This document shows, in pieces, positions 8,969 to 18,098 of a stretch of DNA of 64,000 bases. The stretch's first letter is position 1, and every line of letters starts with the position of its first letter. The stretch comes from Nocardioides sp. 1609 (GTDB lineage: Bacteria > Actinomycetota > Actinomycetes > Propionibacteriales > Nocardioidaceae): NCBI RefSeq assembly GCF_004522105.1, contig NZ_SPUJ01000005.1:1-64000 (forward strand). Direction: 5' to 3'. The notes beneath the pieces were generated by a model that was given only the letters and a program-made list of their open reading frames with translations, did not search any database and was not told the DNA's origin. The position numbers were made by a program, and so were the translations under genes.

Positions 8969-9892
8969 GTGGAGACCGGACGTGATCGCCTGCGCGAGCT
9001 GCTCGACGCCGTCCTCGACGAGGACAACGCGACGCTCGGCGCCATGGCCGGCGACGCCTTCTCCTCGCCGTTCCACTTCAGCCGTCGGCTGCGCCGCGAC
9101 GCCGGTGAGCCCCCGGTGGCGATGCGGCGCCGCGTGATGCTCGAGCGCGCGGCCTGGCAGCTGCGCGGCGGCACCTCGGTGACGGACGCGGCGTTCCGGG
9201 CCGGCTACGAGTCGGTCGAGGGTTTCGCGCGGGCGTTCGCGCGGGCCTTCGGCCACCCGCCGAGCGCCACCGCCGGCCAGCAGGACGCCGAGCGGCCGCC
9301 GTGGCTGCCGGCACCGAACGGCATCCACTTCCACCCACCCACCTCGCTGTGGATCGACGCCCAGGAGCATGCCGTGAACCCCCTCGCCCAGCAGCTCGTC
9401 GGTCACGACCTCGACGACACCCGGGTGCTGCTCGACGCCGCGACGGGCGTCCCCGACGACGACTACCGACGCGCCCGGCTGCCCGGCCACGCCGTGCTGG
9501 AGTGGGACGGCCCCGAGGAGTCGCTCGCCGCCGTCCTCGACCACCTCGTGCGGTCGAAGGAGGTGTGGCTCGCCGCCCTGGTCGGCGAGGACGTCCCGCC
9601 GGCCCGGGCGGACGACCCCGCCACGCTGCTCGAGCGCCACGACGCGGTCGCGCCGCGGTGGCTCGCGACCTGGCGCGACGTCGACCGCCGCGGCGCGTGG
9701 GACGACCGCGTCGTCGACGCCCTGTGCGAACCGCCCGAGAGCTTCCAGCTCGCGAGCGTGCTCGCCCACGTCGTCACCTACTCCGCCCACCGGCGCCAGC
9801 TCGCGCGCACCCTGCTCGGCGTCGACCTCGCCGCCGGCGACCCGATCGTGTGGCTGCGCCGCGGCCACGACCAGGAAGGACCCACCGCGTGA
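8969..9892 (+). CDS. AraC-type regulator fused to a DinB-like domain
   Basis: A 307-residue protein. The first ~100 residues form an AraC/XylS double helix-turn-helix (FSSPFHFSRRLRRDAG and AAFRAGYESVEGFARAFARAFG). The remaining ~190 residues resemble a DinB/YfiT-like four-helix bundle (LAQQLVGHDLDDTRVLL, DHLVRSKEVWLAAL, SVLAHVVTYSAHRRQLA) with His residues that in DinB proteins bind a metal. The GTG at 8969 is chosen as the first start before the HTH. Its stop overlaps the GTG of the next gene, so the two are coupled. Confidence 0.8.
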   Translation: METGRDRLRELLDAVLDEDNATLGAMAGDAFSSPFHFSRRLRRDAGEPPVAMRRRVMLERAAWQLRGGTSVTDAAFRAGYESVEGFARAFARAFGHPPSATAGQQDAERPPWLPAPNGIHFHPPTSLWIDAQEHAVNPLAQQLVGHDLDDTRVLLDAATGVPDDDYRRARLPGHAVLEWDGPEESLAAVLDHLVRSKEVWLAALVGEDVPPARADDPATLLERHDAVAPRWLATWRDVDRRGAWDDRVVDALCEPPESFQLASVLAHVVTYSAHRRQLARTLLGVDLAAGDPIVWLRRGHDQEGPTA

Positions 9893-10437
9893 CCCGCTAC
9901 CGCTACTACACCGCCGCCAGCCTCGACGGCTTCCTCGCCGACACCGACGACTCGCTCGCCTGGCTCTTCGTCCAGGACCACGACGAGGACGGCCACGGCT
10001 CGCAGGGCGCGTTCATGGAGGGGATCGGGGCGATGGTGATGGGCGCGACCACCTACGAGTGGATCGGCGACCACCTGCGAGCCACCGGCGAGACGTGGAG
10101 CTACGACATCCCCTGCTTCGTGTTCACCCACCGCACGCTCGAGCCGCTCGGCGGGCAGGTCGCCTTCCTGCAGGGCGCCCCCGCCGACCACCGCGCCGCC
10201 CTCGAGGAGGCCGCCGGGGCGAGGGACGTCTGGATGGTCGGCGGGGGAGCGCTCGCGGCCGACTTCGCCGAGGCCGGCATGCTCGACGACCTCCTGGTCT
10301 CGATCGCGCCCGTCACGCTCGGCGCGGGACGGCCACTCCTCCCGCGGCGGTTCGCGCTGCGGTTGACCGACCTCGGCCGCAACGGCGACTTCGCGGTGGC
10401 GACGTACGACGTCGTCGGGCCGCCCACCACGTGGTGA
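9889..10437 (+). CDS. Dihydrofolate reductase family protein (RibD C-terminal type)
   Basis: A 182-residue DHFR-like reductase with an N-terminal TAASLDGFLAD motif, MVMGATTYEW, WMVGGGALAADFAEAGMLDDLLVSIAPVTLGAGRPLLP and a C-terminal strand. The GTG start at 9889 overlaps the AraC-DinB stop codon (GTGA), so the regulator and reductase are likely made together. It is a distant paralogue of the protein encoded at 8252-8866. Its substrate is unknown. Confidence 0.85.
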   Translation: MTRYRYYTAASLDGFLADTDDSLAWLFVQDHDEDGHGSQGAFMEGIGAMVMGATTYEWIGDHLRATGETWSYDIPCFVFTHRTLEPLGGQVAFLQGAPADHRAALEEAAGARDVWMVGGGALAADFAEAGMLDDLLVSIAPVTLGAGRPLLPRRFALRLTDLGRNGDFAVATYDVVGPPTTW

Positions 10438-10557
10438 CTCGGCAGGACGCCGGCGCGACGGCGGCCGGCGAGCTGACGTGGCGTCGGCGAGAACCTCCGG
10501 CGCGGACCGGAAACGGGTCGACGATGAGTCCCCGACGATGACAGAGTCCACCCCGCC

Positions 10558-12018
10558 ATGACGACGACTCCCGAGACCGCCCCGAGCGCCGAGGCCGCAC
10601 CGGCCGACTACGCCGTGCTCCGCTGGCTGGTCGCCGCCACCTTCATCGTGATCCTCAACGAGACCATCATGGTCAACGCGATCCCGCGGCTGATGACCGA
10701 GTTCGAGGTCGACGAGCGGGCCGCGCAGTGGCTGACGAGCGGCTTCATGCTCACGATGGCCGTCGTCATCCCGATCACCGGCTGGTTCCTGCAGCGCGTC
10801 ACCACGCGCCAGGCCTTCGGCACGGCGATGGCGGTGTTCTCCACCGGGACCCTGATCGCCGCCCTGGCGCCGACGTTCGAGGTGCTCCTCGTCGCCCGCG
10901 TGGTGCAGGCGGCCGGCACCGCGGTGATGATGCCGCTGCTGATGACCACGCTCATGACGATCGTCGCCACGTCCGACCGGGGGCGCGTGATGGGCAACGT
11001 GACGCTCGCGATGTCGGTCGCCCCGGCGATGGGCCCTGCCGTCTCCGGCGTGATCCTGCACGTCGCCTCGTGGCGCTGGATGTTCGGGCTGGTGCTGCCG
11101 GTCGCCGTGGTGATCGCGCTCGTCGGGCTGCGCCGGCTCACCGACGTCGGTGAGCCCCGGCCGGGTGCCATCGACTGGACCAGCGTCGTGTTCGCCGCGC
11201 TCGGCTTCGGCCCGCTGGTCTACGGGCTCTCGCAGCTCGGCGCCGACGGCGGCCCGGCGTACCTGCCCTGGTCGATGCTCGCCGTCGGCGTGGGTTCCAT
11301 CGCGGCCTTCGTCGTCCGGCAGCTCTCGCTGCAGCGCTCGGGCAGCCCGCTGCTCGACCTGCGCGTGCTGCGGCACCGCACCTTCGCGACCGGCCTGCTG
11401 CTGATGTCGGTCGCCTTCATGGCGATGCTCGGGTCGATGATCCTGCTGCCGCTGTTCCTCCAGGGCGTGCGCGGGCTCTCCGAGCTCGAGACCGGCCTCC
11501 TGGTGATGCCCGGCGGGCTGGCGATGGGCCTGCTCGGCCCGCAGGTCGGCAAGGCCTTCGACCGGTACGGCGGCCGGCGGCTGGTCATCCCCGGCTCGTT
11601 CGGCGTGCTGGTCGCGCTCGCGCTCTTCACCCAGGTCGACGCGACCCGCTCGGTGTGGACGCTGCTCCCGGTCCACGTGCTGCTGATGGTGTCGCTCGCG
11701 GCGGTCTTCACACCGGTCTTCACCCTCAGCCTCGGCGCGCTGCCGCCCGAGCTCTACTCGCACGGCAGCTCGATGCTCGGCACCCTGCAGCAGGTCGCGG
11801 CGGCGATGGGCTCCGCGATCGTCGTCGCGGTCCTCTCGGCCCGCGAGGACTCCCTGCTCGCCGGCGGCGCCGACGCGGTCGCCGCCCACGTGGGCGGGAT
11901 GCGCTGGGGCTTCGGCGTCGGCGCGGTGCTGGCGGTCGTCGTCCTGGCCCTGGCGTTCCTGATGCCGTCGCGCCTCCCGAGCCGCGACGACGCCCCCGCG
12001 CCCGCCGCCGTCCACTGA
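10558..12018 (+). CDS. DHA2-family MFS multidrug exporter
   Basis: A 486-residue integral membrane protein of the EmrB/QacA drug:H+ antiporter type with about 14 predicted membrane helices. The first helix carries the NETIMVNAIPRL variant of the DHA2 motif and the second loop has WLTSGFMLTMAVVIPITGW. It has no neighbouring MarR/TetR gene on this strand; the 120-bp leader upstream shows no clear operator. Substrate is unknown. Confidence 0.88.
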   Translation: MTTTPETAPSAEAAPADYAVLRWLVAATFIVILNETIMVNAIPRLMTEFEVDERAAQWLTSGFMLTMAVVIPITGWFLQRVTTRQAFGTAMAVFSTGTLIAALAPTFEVLLVARVVQAAGTAVMMPLLMTTLMTIVATSDRGRVMGNVTLAMSVAPAMGPAVSGVILHVASWRWMFGLVLPVAVVIALVGLRRLTDVGEPRPGAIDWTSVVFAALGFGPLVYGLSQLGADGGPAYLPWSMLAVGVGSIAAFVVRQLSLQRSGSPLLDLRVLRHRTFATGLLLMSVAFMAMLGSMILLPLFLQGVRGLSELETGLLVMPGGLAMGLLGPQVGKAFDRYGGRRLVIPGSFGVLVALALFTQVDATRSVWTLLPVHVLLMVSLAAVFTPVFTLSLGALPPELYSHGSSMLGTLQQVAAAMGSAIVVAVLSAREDSLLAGGADAVAAHVGGMRWGFGVGAVLAVVVLALAFLMPSRLPSRDDAPAPAAVH

Positions 12019-12050
12019 CGGCGGCGGGCACAGGTCAGCTGCTCAGCGGC

Positions 12051-13613
12051 TCAGCGCCGCGGCTCGTCGGTGCGCGGGACGACGACGCGCTTCGGTGTCG
12101 ACCTCCCACCCGGGACGTCGATGACCGCGGTGCTCTTGCCGAGCGTGATCGTCATGTGCGCGATCGCGTCGGACATGATCGTCACCGAGCGCCGGTTGAC
12201 GTTGTCGAGGTCGTCGGCCGGCGTGTGGTAGTTCGGGTCGTAGGTGATGCCGGCCGTGCCCCCGAAGAGCCTCGCCTGCTCGGGGGTCTTGACGCCGTCG
12301 CCGCCGCTGAACAGGCCGCCCGCGGCGACGCCGTTCGCGATGAACGCCTGGTAGTCGGACCGCCCGGAGAACGCGGTGTCGACGACCGGCTGACCGACGG
12401 CGCGGAAGTAGCGGCGGTAGGCGCGCTCGGTCTCGATCGACCCGGCCGGGACGGGGGCGCTGGCCTCGGAGCTCGACTCGTCGGCGTCGTAGACCCCGAT
12501 GATGTAGTTCGGTGAGCCGACCATGTCGTAGTTGAGGTAGGTCGCGATGTCGTCGAGCGCGGCGGGCCGGTTCTCGACGAGGTCGTTGACGTAGTGCGTC
12601 GAACCCAGCAGGCCGACCTCCTCGGCGCCCCACCAGGCGAAGCGCACCTTGTTCTTGAGCTTCCCCTCCATCTTCTTCAGCTGGACCGCGGTCTCCAGCA
12701 GGGTCGCGCTGCCGGAACCGTTGTCGTTGATCCCGGCCCCGTCCTGGACGCCGTCGAGGTGGGCGCCGGCCATGACGACGTTGCCGGAGCGGCCCCTCCT
12801 CGTCTCCGCGACGACGTTCCAGGTCTGGCGCTCCTCGACGAGGATGTCGAGGTCGAGCGTGGCCTGGACGGGCCCGGCCGCGAGGTCGGCGAGGAGCGCC
12901 TGGCCGACGTCCTGGTTGACGCCGGTGGTGGGCGCGAGGTCGTCGGTGGTCTCGCCGAGCGTGCCACCGGTGAACTCGCCGGGGACGTTGTTCCAGATGA
13001 CGACGCCGAGCGCGCCGGCCGCCTTCGCCACGCGCGACTTGTCGGCGAACGGGCAGGTGCCGCGGTTGACCAGCGCGATCTTGCCGGTCGCGTCGATGCC
13101 CGACCAGGCAGCGGCCGTGCAGCCGAGCGGGTCGGCCGGCGCCACCAGCTCGCCGGCGACCCCGCCGGCGGGCGTGCTCGGTGATCCGGTCAGCACGTGG
13201 TTGGCGACGTCGTCGCCGCCGGCGGTGAAGGTGTTGGCGTTGACGCGCGTGTAGGTGAAGGGGAAGTACTGCCGCCTCGGCTGGTAGCCGGCCTCGCGCA
13301 GCACGTGCTCGACGTAGCGCGACGAGGCGGCGTAGCCCTGCTGGCCGGCCGCGCGGTCGCCGTACCGGTCGGCGACGACCTGGAGCTGCTCGAGGTGCCC
13401 CATGATCGCCCCGGTCCGCACGGCCTGCTGCAGCCGCCTGCTGTCCTTGTCCTTCACCCCGGACGGTCGTGGTTGGTCGCGCTCGGACAGCCCGGACAGC
13501 CCGGACGGCGCCGCCGCGGCGGAGCCGAGGGTGCCGGTGGAGCCGCCGAGGGTGGCGACGACGCCGAGGGCGATGGCTGCGGCGATCGCCGCGCGACTAC
13601 GTGGTGGACGCAT
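12051..13613 (-). CDS. Secreted M28 family zinc peptidase
   Basis: A 520-residue exported aminopeptidase. It has an N-terminal signal peptide (basic MRPPRSR, long Ala/Leu hydrophobic run, AAAA cleavage region). A protease-associated domain at about 150-260 (APADPLGCTAAAWSGIDATGKIAL-type) is followed by an M28 catalytic domain. Zinc and catalytic residues are seen in GAHLDGVQDGAGINDNGSG and AWWGAEEVGLLGS. Similar to Streptomyces-type aminopeptidases and PA-domain M28 peptidases. It is divergent from the gamma-glutamyltransferase gene, another secreted peptide-processing enzyme. Confidence 0.92.
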   Translation of the reverse strand: MRPPRSRAAIAAAIALGVVATLGGSTGTLGSAAAAPSGLSGLSERDQPRPSGVKDKDSRRLQQAVRTGAIMGHLEQLQVVADRYGDRAAGQQGYAASSRYVEHVLREAGYQPRRQYFPFTYTRVNANTFTAGGDDVANHVLTGSPSTPAGGVAGELVAPADPLGCTAAAWSGIDATGKIALVNRGTCPFADKSRVAKAAGALGVVIWNNVPGEFTGGTLGETTDDLAPTTGVNQDVGQALLADLAAGPVQATLDLDILVEERQTWNVVAETRRGRSGNVVMAGAHLDGVQDGAGINDNGSGSATLLETAVQLKKMEGKLKNKVRFAWWGAEEVGLLGSTHYVNDLVENRPAALDDIATYLNYDMVGSPNYIIGVYDADESSSEASAPVPAGSIETERAYRRYFRAVGQPVVDTAFSGRSDYQAFIANGVAAGGLFSGGDGVKTPEQARLFGGTAGITYDPNYHTPADDLDNVNRRSVTIMSDAIAHMTITLGKSTAVIDVPGGRSTPKRVVVPRTDEPRR

Positions 13614-13779
13614 GGTGGAACCTCCCGAGATGGAGTGAGTGGTGACCTCCCACCATCACGCACCGGACGCCGTCGCGCCAGGGTGGTGCTCCCACCGGCG
13701 TCCTCCTCGCGCCGGTCGGGGGCCGTGGTCGGTGAGGTGTGGCAGGGTGCGGGGGAAGCACTCGTCCTCGGGAGGATCC

Positions 13780-15669
13780 ATGCGCCGTCCCCTTCGCCCC
13801 CTGGCCGCCCTGGTGGCCCTGTCCCTCGCGCCGGCGCTGCTCGTCGTCGCGCCCGGCTCGGCCGCACCACTGTCCGGTGCCGCGCCCGGTGCTGCTCCCG
13901 GTGCTGTGCCCGGTGTCGCGCCCGGAGCAGCCGCCGAGCGTGATCCGCAGGTGCCGAAACGGGCCACCGCCGTCGGACGCGGTGGCGGAGTCACCTCGGT
14001 CGACCCCGACGCCACCCGGATCGGGCTGCGCATCCTCAGGCGCGGCGGCAACGCCGTCGACGCCGCGGTCGCGACGGCGGCCGCGCTCGGGGTCACCGAG
14101 CCCTACAGCGCCGGGGTCGGCGGGGGCGGGTTCTTCGTCTACCACGACGCCCGGACCGGCAGGACCCGCACGATCGACGGCCGCGAGACGGCCCCGAAGG
14201 CGATCCCGCGCAACGCGTTCGTCGACCCGGCCACCGGCGAGCCCTACCCGTTCACGCCCGACCTCGTCACCAGCGGCGTCTCCGTCGGCGTGCCCGGCAC
14301 GCCGGCCACGTGGACGACGGCGCTGGAGCGCTGGGGCACCCGCTCGCTGCCGCAGGTCCTCGCGCCGAGCGCCCGGCTCGCCGAGCGCGGGTTCGTGGTC
14401 GACCCGACCTTCCGCTCGCAGACCGACGACAACCGGGAGCGGTTCGCGGCCTTCACCACCACGCGCAAGCTCTTCCTGCCCGGCGGCAGGCTGCCGAAGG
14501 TCGGCTCGCGGTTCCGCAACCCCGACCTCGCCGCCACCTACCGCGCGTTCGCGAAGGACCCCGACCTCTTCTACCGCGGCTCGGTGCCCCGCGAGATCTC
14601 GCAGACCGTGCGCACGCCTCCGACGACCCGCACGACCGACCTCCCGGTGCCGAGGGGCTACCTGCGCCCGGGTGACTTCCGCCGCTACGAGGCGCGCGTG
14701 CAGGCACCGACCCGCACGAGGTACCGCGGCTACCAGGTGATCGGCATGGCGCCCTCCTCCAGCGGAGGCACCACCGTCGGCGAGGCGCTCAACATCCTGG
14801 AGGGCTACGACCTGGGCGGCATGAGCCGGGCCCAGTCCCTGCACCACTACCTCGAGGCCGGCGCGCTCGCGTTCGCCGACCGAGGCGCCTACGTCGGCGA
14901 CGGTGCCTTCGTCGACGTCCCGGTCCAGGACCTGCTGTCGCAGGAGTTCGGCGACGAGCGGGCGTGCGAGATCGACCCGGCCCAGGCCGCCCCCAAGCCG
15001 GTCCCGGCCGGCGACGTCGACGACTACGACGGCGACTGCGCCACCCCGGCTCCGCGACCGACCTCGCTCGAGGACCACGAGAACGTCTCGACCACGCACC
15101 TCACGGTGGCCGACCGCTGGGGCAACGTCGTGGCCTACACGCTGACGATCGAGCAGACCGGCGGCTCCGGCATCGTCGTCCCCGGGCGGGGCTTCCTGCT
15201 CAACAACGAGCTCACCGACTTCAGCCTCACCTACGACCCGGCCGACCCCAACCGGCTCGAGCCCGGCAAGCGGCCCCGCAGCTCGATGGCGCCGACGATT
15301 CTGCTCCGCGACGGCAAGCCGTTCCTGGCCCTGGGATCGCCCGGCGGCTCGACGATCATCACCACCGTGCTGCAGATCCTGCACAACCGGATCGACCGCG
15401 GGATGGGCCTGCCGCAGGCCGTGCGCGCGCCCCGCGCCTCGCCGCGCAACAACGCCACGGTCAGTGCGGAGCCCTTGTTCCTCGAGCGCTTCGAGACGGT
15501 GCTCGAGGCGCTCGGCCACGACCTGGTGCCGGCCGGCGACGCGTTCACCAGCGCCGCCGAGATCGGGGCGGCCACCGCGATCGAGCTCGGACCGAACGGG
15601 CGGCTCAAGGTCGTCGCCGAGCCGGTCCGGCGCGGCGGGGGAGCGGCCGCCGTCGTCAAGCCGGGCTGA
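13780..15669 (+). CDS. ggt: Gamma-glutamyltransferase (glutathione hydrolase)
   Basis: A 629-residue secreted GGT precursor that autocleaves into large and small subunits. The signal peptide lies in about residues 1-30 and is followed by a Gly/Ala/Pro-rich linker. The catalytic nucleophile is Thr438 in the TTHLTVAD motif. Other family motifs are RRGGNAVDAAVA, GVGGGGFFVY, SGIVVPGRGFLLNNELTDF, PGKRPRSSMAPTI and the oxyanion GSPGGS loop. A GGAGGA 5 nt before the ATG at 13780 fixes the start. It cleaves gamma-glutamyl bonds of glutathione-like or poly-gamma-glutamyl compounds. Confidence 0.95.
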   Translation: MRRPLRPLAALVALSLAPALLVVAPGSAAPLSGAAPGAAPGAVPGVAPGAAAERDPQVPKRATAVGRGGGVTSVDPDATRIGLRILRRGGNAVDAAVATAAALGVTEPYSAGVGGGGFFVYHDARTGRTRTIDGRETAPKAIPRNAFVDPATGEPYPFTPDLVTSGVSVGVPGTPATWTTALERWGTRSLPQVLAPSARLAERGFVVDPTFRSQTDDNRERFAAFTTTRKLFLPGGRLPKVGSRFRNPDLAATYRAFAKDPDLFYRGSVPREISQTVRTPPTTRTTDLPVPRGYLRPGDFRRYEARVQAPTRTRYRGYQVIGMAPSSSGGTTVGEALNILEGYDLGGMSRAQSLHHYLEAGALAFADRGAYVGDGAFVDVPVQDLLSQEFGDERACEIDPAQAAPKPVPAGDVDDYDGDCATPAPRPTSLEDHENVSTTHLTVADRWGNVVAYTLTIEQTGGSGIVVPGRGFLLNNELTDFSLTYDPADPNRLEPGKRPRSSMAPTILLRDGKPFLALGSPGGSTIITTVLQILHNRIDRGMGLPQAVRAPRASPRNNATVSAEPLFLERFETVLEALGHDLVPAGDAFTSAAEIGAATAIELGPNGRLKVVAEPVRRGGGAAAVVKPG

Positions 15670-15728
15670 GCGACGCACGGAGCCGCGGGGTCGCCGCGAG
15701 GGGTGCGCGCACGCCGTACCGTGGAGTC

Positions 15729-16382
15729 GTGGACGAGACCCCCGCGGCCGGCGACGGCTGGACCGAGATCACCTCGATCGGCGCCCTGGTGGCGCTGCTC
15801 GGCGAGCCGACGCAACGGGCGCGCGACAAGAGCCGCTCGGCCCTGCTCGACGTCGACCGGGCCTGGCTGTCGGCGTCGCCGTTCTGCGTGGTGGCGACCG
15901 CGGGCGCGGACGGGCGGTGTGACGCCTCGCCGAAGGGCGACCCGGCGGGCTCGTTGGTCCACGTGCTCGACGAGCGCACCATCGCGCTCGCCGAGCGGCC
16001 CGGCAACCGTCGCGTCGACGGGTACCGCAACGTCCTGGGCAACCCGCACGTCGGCCTCGACTTCTTCATCCCCGGCCGCACCGACACCCTGCGCGTGAAC
16101 GGGCGGGCCCGCCTGGTCGCCGACGCGCCGTTCTTCGACGAGCTGGTGGTCAAGGGCCACCGGCCGGTGCTCGCCCTGGTCGTCGAGATCGAGGACCTCT
16201 TCTTCCACTGCGGCAAGGCGTTCCTGCGCTCGGGTCTCTGGAAGCCGGAGACCTGGGACCCCGAGTCGGTCGTGCCGCGGCGCGCCGTCATCGCCGAGCA
16301 GGTCGAACCGACCGGCCAGAGCGTCGCGGAGCTCGACGAGTACTACCGGCCCGAGAACTACGAGCGGGGCCTGTATGCCTGA
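15729..16382 (+). CDS. Pyridoxamine 5'-phosphate oxidase-like (MSMEG_1061-type) protein
   Basis: A 217-residue flavin-binding split-barrel protein. The segment SPFCVVATAGADGRCDASPKGDPAG is typical of the PNPOx-like MSMEG_1061 subfamily, as are YRNVLGNPHVGLDFFIPGRTDTLRVNGRA and FFHCGKAFLRSGLW. The family is of uncertain oxidoreductase function, with FMN or F420-like cofactors possible. The GTG at 15729 is the first plausible start. It overlaps dapF by 8 nt, so expression of the two is probably coupled. Confidence 0.85.
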   Translation: MDETPAAGDGWTEITSIGALVALLGEPTQRARDKSRSALLDVDRAWLSASPFCVVATAGADGRCDASPKGDPAGSLVHVLDERTIALAERPGNRRVDGYRNVLGNPHVGLDFFIPGRTDTLRVNGRARLVADAPFFDELVVKGHRPVLALVVEIEDLFFHCGKAFLRSGLWKPETWDPESVVPRRAVIAEQVEPTGQSVAELDEYYRPENYERGLYA

Positions 16383-17202
16383 CCGCGCCGCGGGCGGCTA
16401 CCCCTTCCTCAAGGGGCACGGCACCCGCAACGACTTCGTCCTGCTGCCCGACCACGACGGCACGCTGCACGGCGACCTCGCCGACGACCGGGTCCGCGCG
16501 CTGTGCGACCGGCGCGGCGGGATCGGCGGCGACGGGGTGCTGCGCGTCGTCCGGCGGCCGGAGTCCGAGGGCGGGCGGTGGTTCATGGACTACCGCAACG
16601 CCGACGGGTCGGTCGCCGAGATGTGCGGCAACGGCATCCGGGTCTTCGCCCGGCACCTCGTCGACGAGGGGCTGGTCGAGGCCGGCCGGCCGGTCGACAT
16701 CGACACCCGTGCCGGCACCAAGCAGGTCGTCGTCCTCGACGGGCCCGGTGGGGTGCAGGTCGACATGGGTCCGCCGCGACTGCTCGGGGAGACGACCGTG
16801 GGCGTCGGCGGGCGCACCTGGTCGGCGACGCACGTCGACATGGGCAACCCGCACGCCGTCGCGTTCGTCGACGACCTGGCCGACGCCGGGGCGCTGACCA
16901 CGGCGCCGAGCCACGACGCGGCGACGTACCCGCGCGGCGTCAACGTCGAGTTCGTCGTCCGCCGCGGGCCGGCGCACGTGGCCATGCGGGTGCACGAGCG
17001 CGGCTCGGGGGAGACGCAGGCCTGCGGCACCGGCGCGTGTGCCGTGGCCGTCGCGGCGACCGGGGTGCTCGGCCTGGAGCGCGACGTCGACCTCGCGGTC
17101 GAGCAGCCCGGAGGCACGGTCACGATCCGCTGGACGGCGCAGGACCGGGTGCTGATGACCGGTCCCGCCGTCGTGGTCGCCGGCGGCACGACCACCCTCT
17201 GA
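16375..17202 (+). CDS. dapF: Diaminopimelate epimerase
   Basis: A 275-residue epimerase converting LL- to meso-diaminopimelate for lysine and peptidoglycan synthesis. The two catalytic cysteines are Cys84 in AEMCGNGIRVF and Cys217 in ETQACGTGACAVA. The GxGNDF-type opening appears as GTRNDFVLL. The ATG at 16375 lies within the last codons of the upstream gene. Position between miaA and hflX is conserved in actinobacteria. Confidence 0.97.
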   Translation: MPDRAAGGYPFLKGHGTRNDFVLLPDHDGTLHGDLADDRVRALCDRRGGIGGDGVLRVVRRPESEGGRWFMDYRNADGSVAEMCGNGIRVFARHLVDEGLVEAGRPVDIDTRAGTKQVVVLDGPGGVQVDMGPPRLLGETTVGVGGRTWSATHVDMGNPHAVAFVDDLADAGALTTAPSHDAATYPRGVNVEFVVRRGPAHVAMRVHERGSGETQACGTGACAVAVAATGVLGLERDVDLAVEQPGGTVTIRWTAQDRVLMTGPAVVVAGGTTTL

Positions 17203-17210
17203 CCGAGGTT

Positions 17211-17222
17211 TCAGTCGACTGA
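17211..17222. promoter_or_regulatory. 12-bp perfect palindrome upstream of SDR gene
   Basis: TCAGTCGACTGA is a perfect palindrome 56 bp before the SDR start codon and 8 bp after the dapF stop. A TATGCT hexamer at 17266-17271 sits 7 nt before the SDR ATG, which would place transcription start at or near the start codon (leaderless). The palindrome is a possible TetR-type operator. Confidence 0.4.
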
Positions 17223-17278
17223 CTCACCAGGTGGGCCCATCCGCTCGGACGCCCAACCATCGGCCTATGCTCGCGAGC

Positions 17279-18055
17279 ATGGACCTCACCGGATCTTCTG
17301 CCATCGTCACCGGCGGCGCCTCGGGCATCGGCGCAGCCGCTGCGCGGCGCCTCGCCGCCCTCGGCTGCACCGTCGTCGTGGCCGACCTCCAGGCCGAGAA
17401 GGGCGAAGCCCTGGCCGCCGAGATCGGCGGCGTCTTCGCCCAGGTCGACGTCACCAACACCGAGCAGATCACCGGCGCGGTGAACGCCGCCGCCGAGATC
17501 GCCCCGCTGCGCGCCGTCGTGAACTCCGCCGGCGTCGGCTTCGCCCAGCGCACGATCGGCCGCGACGGCCAGATCGAGTCCGCGCACGACCTCGACTGGT
17601 TCAAGCGCGTCGTCAACATCAACCTCGTCGGGACCTTCGACATGGTCCGCCAGGCCGCGTCGGTCATGAGCCGCAACGAGCCCGACGCCGACGGCTGCCG
17701 CGGCGCGATCGTCAACCTCGCCAGCGTCGCGGCCTTCGACGGCCAGATCGGCCAGGCGTCGTACTCGGCGTCCAAGGGCGGCGTCGTCGGCATGACCCTC
17801 CCGGTCGCCCGCGACCTCGCGGCGTCCGGCATCCGCCTCAACACCGTCGCCCCCGGTCTCATCGACACCCCGATCTACGGCGAGGGCGAGGACGCCGAGG
17901 CGTTCAAGTCCAAGCTCGGCGAGAGCGTGCTGTTCCCGCGACGTCTCGGCACCGGCGACGAGCTCGCCTCGATGGTCGTGGAGTGCCTGACGAACTCCTA
18001 CATGAACGGCGAGACCGTCCGCCTCGACGGCGGCATCCGGATGCCCCCGAAGTGA
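17279..18055 (+). CDS. Short-chain dehydrogenase, 3-hydroxyacyl-CoA dehydrogenase type
   Basis: A 258-residue classical SDR. The NAD-binding TGGASGIG is at 11-18, with catalytic Tyr162 and Lys166 in YSASK preceded by the NLASVAAF serine. The segments YSASKGGVVGMTLPVARDLA and the N-terminal layout match the HSD10-like 3-hydroxy-2-methylbutyryl/3-hydroxyacyl-CoA dehydrogenases acting in isoleucine or fatty-acid breakdown. An alternative ATG four codons upstream exists. No ribosome site is seen, consistent with leaderless mRNA. The gene ends in a perfect 30-bp palindrome. Confidence 0.88.
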   Translation: MDLTGSSAIVTGGASGIGAAAARRLAALGCTVVVADLQAEKGEALAAEIGGVFAQVDVTNTEQITGAVNAAAEIAPLRAVVNSAGVGFAQRTIGRDGQIESAHDLDWFKRVVNINLVGTFDMVRQAASVMSRNEPDADGCRGAIVNLASVAAFDGQIGQASYSASKGGVVGMTLPVARDLAASGIRLNTVAPGLIDTPIYGEGEDAEAFKSKLGESVLFPRRLGTGDELASMVVECLTNSYMNGETVRLDGGIRMPPK

Positions 18056-18085
18056 CCGACCCGTCAGCGATCGCTGACGGGTCGG
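18056..18085. terminator. Perfect 30-bp palindromic terminator
   Basis: Fifteen-base arms beginning CCGACCCGTCAGCGA follow the SDR stop codon directly, with no unpaired loop in the duplex form. The next gene is convergent and ends 13 bp further on. A bidirectional intrinsic terminator is likely. Confidence 0.8.
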
Positions 18086-18098
18086 CGTGCGGCGGGGG

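Noticed and set aside
9778..12015. Long minus-strand open frame opposite the DHA2 exporter
   Set aside because: It is rich in His, Arg, Asp and Gly typical of antisense GC-rich frames, while the plus strand has a clear transporter.
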